Source: Thermoleophilales bacterium
GTDB taxonomy: Bacteria; Actinomycetota; Thermoleophilia; Solirubrobacterales; 70-9
Direction: 5' to 3'
DNA length: 64,000 nt
Assembly (NCBI GenBank): GCA_020636895.1
Contig: JACJWZ010000001.1
Location: 806,001-870,000 of the forward strand
Of the stretch, positions 58,687-64,000 are shown in pieces. Under the pieces are notes generated by a model. It worked only from the letters and a program-made list of their open reading frames with translations. It was not told the DNA's origin and made no database searches. The number at the start of each line of letters is the position of its first letter. Position 1 is the stretch's first letter. The translations under genes were made by a program, and so were the position numbers.

Positions 58687-59657
58687 GCGCGGCCGACGCA
58701 CCACCGCCGCCGGCGGGGTTCGCGATCGGGCATTGGACGGCCGAGGACGCCCGCACCGGCTGCACCGTGATCCTGCCGCCGACGGGATCGCGGGCGGGCG
58801 TCGACATCCGCGGCGGCGGGCCCGGCACGCGCGAGACCGAGATCATCGCGCCGCTCTCGAACCCGGAGGAGGCCACCGCCGTTCTGTTCACCGGCGGGAG
58901 CGCACACGGTCTCGCCGCCGCCGACGGCGTCATGCGCTGGTGCGAGGAGCACGGGCGCGGGTACCGAACACCAGGTGGACTCGTGCCGCTCGTTCCCGCC
59001 GCGGTGATCTACGACCTGACGGCGGGCGCGGCGACGGTGCGCCCCGACGCCGGCTCCGGGTACGCGGCGTGCGAGGCCGCCGGGGAGGAGGTACCGCCAC
59101 GCGGCAGCGTGGGGGCCGCGCGGGGGGCGGCGGTGGCGAAGGCCCGCGGTCGGGAGTTCTCCACCCCCGGAGGCGTCGGCTACGCGGCGGCGCGCACCGG
59201 TCCCGGGGAGACCGTCGCAGCTGTCGCGATCGTCAACGCCACCGGTGACGTGATCGCCGAGGACGGCACCATCCTCGCCGGCCCTCGCGGCGACGACGGC
59301 GAGGTGCTGAGCAGCGCCGCGATCCTCGCGGGGGTCGAGGGGCCGCCGGAGTGGGCCGACGGGGCCGAGGGGGGAGCCGAGCGGCAGGGGACGACGCTCG
59401 TCTGCGTGATGACCGACGCCGCGCTCGACAAGACAGGTTGCTCGAAGGTCGCGCGCATGGCCGGCGCGGGTTTGGCACGCGCGATCGACCCGGTGTTCAC
59501 CCCCTTCGACGGGGACGTCGTCTTCTGCCTCGCCTCCGGCGACGTCGATCCCTCGCCGTGGCTCGTCACCCGCGTCGGGACGCTGGCGGCGACCGTGGTC
59601 GCCGCGGCGATCCGCGACGGGATCCGCTGCGCGGTCGCCGAGGGGGAGCCCTCGTGA
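58683..59657 (+). CDS. P1-family (DmpA-like) aminopeptidase
   Basis: 324 residues, ATG overlapping mutM. N-terminal-nucleophile fold: GFAIGHWTAEDARTGCTVIL, FTGGSAHGLAAADGVMRWCE, PLVPAAVIYDL and the cleavage/nucleophile region RQGTTLVCVMTDAALDK, where a Thr after Gly would become the new N-terminal nucleophile. Members release N-terminal D- or L-residues from peptides or beta-peptides. It forms an operon with mutM and the small AraC-type gene. Confidence 0.9.
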   Translation: MSAADAPPPPAGFAIGHWTAEDARTGCTVILPPTGSRAGVDIRGGGPGTRETEIIAPLSNPEEATAVLFTGGSAHGLAAADGVMRWCEEHGRGYRTPGGLVPLVPAAVIYDLTAGAATVRPDAGSGYAACEAAGEEVPPRGSVGAARGAAVAKARGREFSTPGGVGYAAARTGPGETVAAVAIVNATGDVIAEDGTILAGPRGDDGEVLSSAAILAGVEGPPEWADGAEGGAERQGTTLVCVMTDAALDKTGCSKVARMAGAGLARAIDPVFTPFDGDVVFCLASGDVDPSPWLVTRVGTLAATVVAAAIRDGIRCAVAEGEPS

Positions 59658-60049
59658 TGGCACGGGCGATCGAGGAGTCGAACCGGCGGATGCTCCGGGT
59701 GCGGGACATGATCGACCGCAACTACGCGCACCCACTGGACCTCGCGCAACTCGCGGCCGCGGTGCACGTCTCCGAGTCGCACCTGATCAGGAAGTTCCGA
59801 TCGACCTTCGGGGAGACCCCGTACCGCTACCTGCAGCGGCGCCGGATCGAACGGGCGATGTTCATGCTCCGCGAGAGCGACGAGAGCGTCAGCCGGATCT
59901 GCCTCGATGTCGGCTTCACGAGCCTCGGGGCGTTCTCGCGGACGTTCGCCGAGATCGTCGGGGAGTCGCCCAGCACCTACCGGCGCCGCGCCGAGCGGCC
60001 GTCGACCCCCACATACCACTCGATGGCCTACACGCGGCCCTCGCGCTGA
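59657..60049 (+). CDS. Short AraC-type DNA-binding protein
   Basis: 130 residues, only the AraC/XylS double helix-turn-helix: DLAQLAAAVHVSESHLIRKF and VSRICLDVGFTSLGAFSRTF with the conserved ending ESPSTYRRR. There is no ligand-binding domain. The ATG overlaps the preceding stop by one base (TGATG). Stand-alone HTH proteins of this kind usually act with another signal or on nearby genes. Confidence 0.9.
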   Translation: MARAIEESNRRMLRVRDMIDRNYAHPLDLAQLAAAVHVSESHLIRKFRSTFGETPYRYLQRRRIERAMFMLRESDESVSRICLDVGFTSLGAFSRTFAEIVGESPSTYRRRAERPSTPTYHSMAYTRPSR

Positions 60050-60109
60050 GGGACGGTCGCCGATCGGCAATCGAGCAGTTTCGGAGAAGCGCGGGGCCCT
60101 GTCTGCGCC

Positions 60110-60115
60110 TAGGTT
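60110..60115 (+). promoter_or_regulatory. -10 element (TAGGTT) for the VOC gene, leaderless type
   Basis: TAGGTT ends six bases before the ATG at 60122. Confidence 0.6.
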
Positions 60116-60121
60116 GGTCCC

Positions 60122-60529
60122 ATGATCAACTCAATCCGACTCACGCAGATATTCGTCAACGATCAGGACGAGGCCCTCGACTTCTACGTCGGCAAGCTCG
60201 GCCTCGAGGTCAAGGTCGACCAGGACCTCGGCTTCATGCGCTGGCTCACGATCGGGGTGCCCGGAGAGGACCGCGAGATCTTCCTCGAGCGCCCCGGCGA
60301 GCCCGGATACCAGGAGGCGACGGTCGAGGAGATCCGTCAGATGGTCTCCAAGGGCGCCGGCGGCGGCTGGATCGGCTTCGCCACCGATGACTGCCGGGCG
60401 ACCTACGAGGACCTCGTCGCCAAGGGCGTCGAGTTCAGCCAGGAGCCGGTCGAGCAGTCCTACGGCATCGACTGCGCGCTGCGCGACCCGTTCGGCAATC
60501 ACATCCGGATCGTCCAGCGCGCCGAGTAG
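60122..60529 (+). CDS. VOC (glyoxalase/bleomycin-resistance fold) protein
   Basis: 135 residues. One pair of beta-alpha-beta-beta-beta modules: RLTQIFVNDQDEALDFYVGKLGLEV and IGFATDDCRATYEDLVAKGVEF, ending DPFGNHIRIVQ. The first-strand metal ligand is Gln or Thr and not His, so the protein differs from glyoxalase I; substrate unknown. It has its own leaderless-type promoter. Confidence 0.9.
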   Translation: MINSIRLTQIFVNDQDEALDFYVGKLGLEVKVDQDLGFMRWLTIGVPGEDREIFLERPGEPGYQEATVEEIRQMVSKGAGGGWIGFATDDCRATYEDLVAKGVEFSQEPVEQSYGIDCALRDPFGNHIRIVQRAE

Positions 60530-60567
60530 CGGTAGCGCCGTCCCCGCGCCCCTTCATAGTTGGAGGG

Positions 60568-61308
60568 GTGCCGGGCACGTTCAAGACCGAGGGCGTCGTT
60601 CTGCGCTCCATCCGCTTCGGCGAGGCCGACCGGATCCTCCACCTCTACACGGTGGAGAAGGGGAGGGTGAACGCGATCGCGAAGGGCTCGCGGCGGCCGA
60701 AGTCCAGGTTCGGGGGGCGGCTGGAGCCGTTCTTCCGCCTCGACCTGATGCTGCACGAGGGCCGCAGCGACCTCTGCACGGTCACCGGTGCATCGACCCT
60801 CGACGGCTACCCCGGGCTGCGCGCCGACGGCCCCGCCATCGACGCCGCCGCGCGCGGCTGCGACGCGGTCCTGCGCCTCCTCGACTCCGCCGAGCCCAAC
60901 CGCCCCGCCTACAACCTGCTCTGCCGCTACCTGGCGCTGCTCGACCGGGGAGCGCACGCGCCGAGCGTCGACGATCGCCCCGATCCCGCCGCCGTCGGGC
61001 TGGCCTTTCGGCTCAAGCTCGCCCTCGCAGCCGGCTTCTCGCCGGAGCTGCGCTCATGCGCACGCTGCGGAGAGGGAGAGGGGCTCGTCGCCTTCTCCGG
61101 CGCCGCGGGCGGGGTCGTGTGCGGATCGTGCGAGGGTGGCGGCTTCCGCCTTGCCCCCGAGGCGCACGAGTTCATGGTCACCGCGATGACGAGGCCGATC
61201 GCCGAGCTCCCCGACGCCTCCGAGCGAGCGCTGCGCCAGGCGGAGCGGGCGATCAACGAGACGCTCGAGCATCACGCGCACGTCCACCTGCGCTCGGTGG
61301 CTGCCTGA
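60568..61308 (+). CDS. recO: DNA repair protein RecO
   Basis: 246 residues, GTG start. N-terminal OB fold (TFKTEGVVLRSIRFGEADRI, GRVNAIAKGSRRPKSRFGGR), then a helical domain with a four-Cys zinc site, CARC...CGSC. RecO loads RecA with RecR in gap repair. TAGTTG ends five bases before the GTG. It stands apart from uppS, its usual actinobacterial neighbour. Confidence 0.95.
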   Translation: MPGTFKTEGVVLRSIRFGEADRILHLYTVEKGRVNAIAKGSRRPKSRFGGRLEPFFRLDLMLHEGRSDLCTVTGASTLDGYPGLRADGPAIDAAARGCDAVLRLLDSAEPNRPAYNLLCRYLALLDRGAHAPSVDDRPDPAAVGLAFRLKLALAAGFSPELRSCARCGEGEGLVAFSGAAGGVVCGSCEGGGFRLAPEAHEFMVTAMTRPIAELPDASERALRQAERAINETLEHHAHVHLRSVAA

Positions 61309-61333
61309 CGCGGGCAGGCGGCCCGACAGGCCG

Positions 61334-62086
61334 TCAGGGGCGGTACTGGCGCTCGACCACGCGCAGCTGCAGCGCCCGCGGACCCACCGCCGAGGCCCGC
61401 ATCACCCAACGGATCACCGCGCCCGGGATCACCGAGCGCTTGCCCTTGTCCCAGGCCTCGAGCGACTCCGAGACGACCTGCTCGACCTCGATCTTGCCGG
61501 GGATCTTGTCCTCGCCGCCCTCGAAGCCGGCGACCGCCTGCCACTCAGTCGGGACCGGGCCGGGGTTGACCGACATCGCGCGCACGCCGGTCCCCCGCAG
61601 CTCTGTGGCCAGCGCGTCGGTGAAGTTGAGCGCGAACGCCTTGCTCGCCGCGTAGACGGCTTGGTAGGGGAGCGGTTGCATCCCCGCGGTGGAGGCGACC
61701 ACGATGACCCCGCCGCTGTCGCGGTCGACCATTCCCGGCAGCAGCGCGCCGGTGAGGACGACCACCGCCTCGCAGTTGAGTCGCACCTGCTCGGCTTCGC
61801 GTGCCGGGTCGAGTTCGGCAAAACGCCCGTGGGAGCCGAAGCCGGCGTTGTTGACCAGCAGGTCGACCACGATCCCGCGCCGCTCGAGCTCGGGCGCCAG
61901 CGATGCCGCGTCGTTGGCGAGGTCGTGTGAGATCACCACCGGATCGCCGGGAAGCTCCGCCGCGAGCTCTTCGAGGCGATCCGTCCGCCGGGCCACGAGG
62001 ACGAGGTCGTATCCCCGCCCGGCCAGTTGCCGGGCGAACTCCGCCCCGATCCCCGAGGAGGCTCCGGTCACCAGCGCGGTCGGCAT
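61334..62086 (-). CDS. Short-chain dehydrogenase/reductase
   Basis: 250 residues. The classical SDR set is complete: TGASSGIGAEFARQLAGRG, NNAGFGSHG, catalytic Ser in VVASTAGMQ, YAASKAF (Tyr and Lys), and VNPGPVPTEW. The C-terminal basic and hydrophobic end (VIPGAVIRWVMRASAVGPRA) resembles lipid-active DltE/YqjQ-type SDRs that associate with membranes. It is divergent from dgt. Confidence 0.92.
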   Translation of the reverse strand: MPTALVTGASSGIGAEFARQLAGRGYDLVLVARRTDRLEELAAELPGDPVVISHDLANDAASLAPELERRGIVVDLLVNNAGFGSHGRFAELDPAREAEQVRLNCEAVVVLTGALLPGMVDRDSGGVIVVASTAGMQPLPYQAVYAASKAFALNFTDALATELRGTGVRAMSVNPGPVPTEWQAVAGFEGGEDKIPGKIEVEQVVSESLEAWDKGKRSVIPGAVIRWVMRASAVGPRALQLRVVERQYRP

Positions 62087-62092
62087 GTCACC

Positions 62093-62140
62093 AAACTACC
62101 TACCGGCCCCGCGTGGAGTCACGCGATTCGCGCCTAGAAT
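62093..62140. promoter_or_regulatory. Divergent leaderless-type promoters of the SDR and dgt genes
   Basis: On minus, TAGTTT (plus 62093-62098) ends six bases before the SDR ATG. On plus, TAGAAT (62135-62140) ends eight bases before the dgt ATG. The start codons are 62 bases apart with no ribosome sites, the clearest example of the pattern in this window. Confidence 0.65.
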
Positions 62141-62148
62141 CGCCCGGG

Positions 62149-63189
62149 ATGGAGGAGTCGGTGCGGACAGGGGAGGGTGCAGCCACGTTCGAGGCCCGGA
62201 TCCGCGCCCAGGAGGACGAGTACCTCTGGGGGCTCGCGCAGCGCTCCTACCCCGCGCTGCGCGCCGTCCCCGAGCCCGACAGCCCCGTGCGGACGCCATT
62301 TCAGCGCGACCGCGACCGCATCGCGCACTCGACGGCCTTCCGCCGGCTGAAACACAAGACGCAGGTCTTCATCGCCCCGGAGGGCGATCACTACCGGACG
62401 CGGCTCACCCACACGCTCGAGACCTGCTTCATCGCGCGCACCGTCGCCCGGGCGCTCGCCCTCAACGAGGATCTGACCGAGGCGATCGTCCTCGGACACG
62501 ACCTCGGGCACCCGCCCTTCGGCCACATCGGCGAGGAGGTGCTCGATGCTGCCATCAAGGACCGCGGCGGTGCCGGTTTCCGCCACAACGAGCACTCCCT
62601 GCGCCTCGTCGAGAAGCTGGAGCGCGGCGGCCGCGGGCTCAACCTCACCGAGCAGGTGAGAGACGGGATCCTCAACCACACCGGATCCTTGCGCGCCGAG
62701 ACCCTCGAGGGCCGGATCGTCCGCCTCGTCGACCGCGTCGCCTACATCAACCACGACATCGACGACGCGGTGCGGGCCGGGGTTATCTCCGACGCCGACC
62801 TCCCCGCAGAGCAGATCGACCGGCTCGGACCGACCGGCGCGGCCCGCATCGACGCGCTCGTGCGCGACATCGTGGAACGCTCGCGGGAGGCCGGGGACAT
62901 CGTCCAGAGCGAGGAGATGGGGGGAGCGATGCTGCGCCTGCGCAAGTTCATGTTCGACCGCGTCTACCTCGGCCCGGAGGCGCGCTCCGAGCATCACCGC
63001 GTGGAGCTAACCCTGCGCACGCTGATCGACCACTACCTGGCCCACCCGGAGGAGATGCCGGCGGCCACCTCGGAGGGCGCTGAGGCCGATCCTCTCCAGC
63101 GGGTAGCCGACTACGTCGCCGGAATGACCGACCGCTACTGCATCGCCACCTTCCGGCGGATCGCCCTGCCGGAGGAGTCGCGGCTGTGA
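62149..63189 (+). CDS. dgt: Deoxyguanosinetriphosphate triphosphohydrolase (HD family)
   Basis: 346 residues. dGTPase-type signature RDRDRIAHSTAFRRLKHKTQ and VF, then the HD residues: His in RLTHTLET, His-Asp in VLGHDLGHPPFGHIGE and a later Asp in RVAYINHDIDD. It hydrolyses dNTPs to nucleosides and triphosphate and limits dNTP pools. Lying directly before dnaG is the standard actinobacterial order. Confidence 0.94.
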   Translation: MEESVRTGEGAATFEARIRAQEDEYLWGLAQRSYPALRAVPEPDSPVRTPFQRDRDRIAHSTAFRRLKHKTQVFIAPEGDHYRTRLTHTLETCFIARTVARALALNEDLTEAIVLGHDLGHPPFGHIGEEVLDAAIKDRGGAGFRHNEHSLRLVEKLERGGRGLNLTEQVRDGILNHTGSLRAETLEGRIVRLVDRVAYINHDIDDAVRAGVISDADLPAEQIDRLGPTGAARIDALVRDIVERSREAGDIVQSEEMGGAMLRLRKFMFDRVYLGPEARSEHHRVELTLRTLIDHYLAHPEEMPAATSEGAEADPLQRVADYVAGMTDRYCIATFRRIALPEESRL

Positions 63190-63279
63190 TCGGCGCGAGC
63201 CGCTTGGCGGGAGGTTCTCGCGCTTGAGGGGGCGCACGTTTGCAGTGCCCGGCATTCTTGAAGGTGAGGGAATGACCGA

Positions 63280-64000
63280 GTGAGCCGCTTCACCCCAGAG
63301 ACAATCGAGCGCGTCCGCGAGGCGGCAGACATCGTCGAGGTCGTCTCCCAGCACACCGACCTGCGGCGCCAGGGCGAGCGCTATGTCGGGCTCTGCCCCT
63401 TCCACGACGAGCGCACGCCGTCGTTCGGCGTCAAGCCCGCCGAGGGCTTCTACTACTGCTTCGGGTGCGAGGCGGGCGGCGACACCATCCGCTTCGTCCA
63501 GGAGAAGGAGGGATTGAGCTTCCCCGACGCGGTCGAGTCGCTCGCCGACCGCTACGGGGTCGAGATCGAGGTCGAGAAGGAGGACCCGAAGGCGGAGGAG
63601 GCGCGCCGACGCCGTGGGCGGCTCGGTGAGGCGCTCGCCCGCGTGGCCGGCTTCTACGAGAGCTACCTGTGGGAGTCGGAGAAGGCTGCGAAGGCCCGCG
63701 AGTACCTGACGGCGGAGCGCCGGCTCGGTGAGGAGGTGCTCCGCGCGTTCGGCGTCGGCTTCGCCCCCAGTGCCTGGGACTCCGTGCTGACGCGCGGCCA
63801 GCAGGCCGGCTTCTCGGTCGACGAGCTGCTCGCTGCGGGGCTGATCCAGCGCTCCCAGAAGCAGCCGGGAAGCCACTACGACCGCTTCCGCGGCCGGATC
63901 ACCTTCCCCGTCAAGGACCACCGCGGCCGCGTCGTCGGCTTCGGTGCCCGCGGGATGGGTCCGGACGCGAAGCCGAAGTACCTGAACTCACCCGAGGGCG
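63280..64000 (+). CDS. dnaG: DNA primase, N-terminal part (runs off the right edge)
   Basis: 240 codons visible. It begins with GTG: SRFTPETIERVREAADIVEV. The CHC2 zinc motif is CPFHDERTPSFGVKP followed by YYCFGCEAGGD. The RNA-polymerase-like domain begins at about 125 with GFYESYLWESEKAAKARE and RRLGEEVLRAFGVGFAP, and HRGRVVGFGARGM lies at the edge. Primase makes RNA primers at the fork. GGTGAGGG lies upstream; a four-codon ATG-ACC-GAG-TGA overlaps the GTG and could couple initiation. Confidence 0.95.
   Translation, partial: MSRFTPETIERVREAADIVEVVSQHTDLRRQGERYVGLCPFHDERTPSFGVKPAEGFYYCFGCEAGGDTIRFVQEKEGLSFPDAVESLADRYGVEIEVEKEDPKAEEARRRRGRLGEALARVAGFYESYLWESEKAAKAREYLTAERRLGEEVLRAFGVGFAPSAWDSVLTRGQQAGFSVDELLAAGLIQRSQKQPGSHYDRFRGRITFPVKDHRGRVVGFGARGMGPDAKPKYLNSPEG

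Overview
The window is about 64 kb of very GC-rich DNA with short spacers, many GTG/TTG starts and many stop/start overlaps of 1-10 bases. It reads as an actinobacterium of the class Thermoleophilia, probably a Solirubrobacterales member. The evidence is a monoderm type IV pilus (PilMNO without a secretin), an actinobacterial tlyA-nadK-recN-steA-steB-pyrG-xerD gene order, a Ddn-like F420-dependent enzyme, DUF3866, and a secreted collagen-like protein with the N-terminal pattern common in that class. The taxonomic placement is inference.

Layout. 1-3.6 kb: the end of pilT, complete pilC, then a compositionally different two-gene insert (a secreted toxin-like protein plus a small partner). The insert is followed by a second, diverged copy of the last 119 bases of pilC. 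3.6-7 kb: ppdK and a TauE/SafE exporter. 7-11.9 kb: two tandem secreted paralogues, a divergent TetR regulator, a Ddn-like protein and a secreted cupredoxin-like protein. 12-21.4 kb: the main pilus cluster. A sigma28/WhiG-like promoter and a cyclic di-GMP-I riboswitch precede the major pilin; three minor pilin/PilX-type genes, pilD, pilM, pilN, pilO and a PilP-like gene follow. 21.4-25.8 kb: shikimate pathway (aroC, an aroK-aroB fusion, aroQ) and an M24 peptidase. 25.8-38.9 kb: accessory block with a YidC/Oxa1 insertase, an SDR, a cupin, a polyamine-type ABC transporter (binding protein and two permeases, no ATPase), a six-gene minus-strand redox operon (ferredoxin, FAD reductase, ferric-reductase-like membrane protein, ApbE, two small anchored proteins), the divergent two-component system next to it, and a cyclopropane synthase. 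38.9-50 kb: efp-nusB-xseB-like-ispA-dxs, tlyA-nadK-recN, steA-steB and a MraY/WecA-like transferase. 50-64 kb: pyrG, an ECF42-type sigma factor with its YCII/DGPF partner, an M20 peptidase, DUF3866, xerD, a collagen-like secreted protein, mutM, a P1-family peptidase, an AraC-type protein, a VOC protein, recO, an SDR, dgt and the start of dnaG.

How the parts work together. The pilus genes make the prepilins, process them (PilD) and build the inner-membrane platform (PilC/M/N/O). The pilin gene carries two signals that point to cyclic di-GMP: a GEMM-I aptamer in its leader, and a WhiG-type promoter, a sigma class controlled by a c-di-GMP-binding anti-sigma factor in actinobacteria. The minus-strand redox operon and the divergent two-component system look like one extracytoplasmic electron-transfer unit with its regulator. 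Many transcription units have a TANNNT element 6-9 bases before the start codon, which predicts widespread leaderless mRNAs.

Most promising observations: the toxin/immunity-like island flanked by duplicated pilC tails, the predicted double c-di-GMP control of the pilin, the leaderless promoter pattern, and a potD-type gene with a strong Shine-Dalgarno but only an ATC codon where its start should be.
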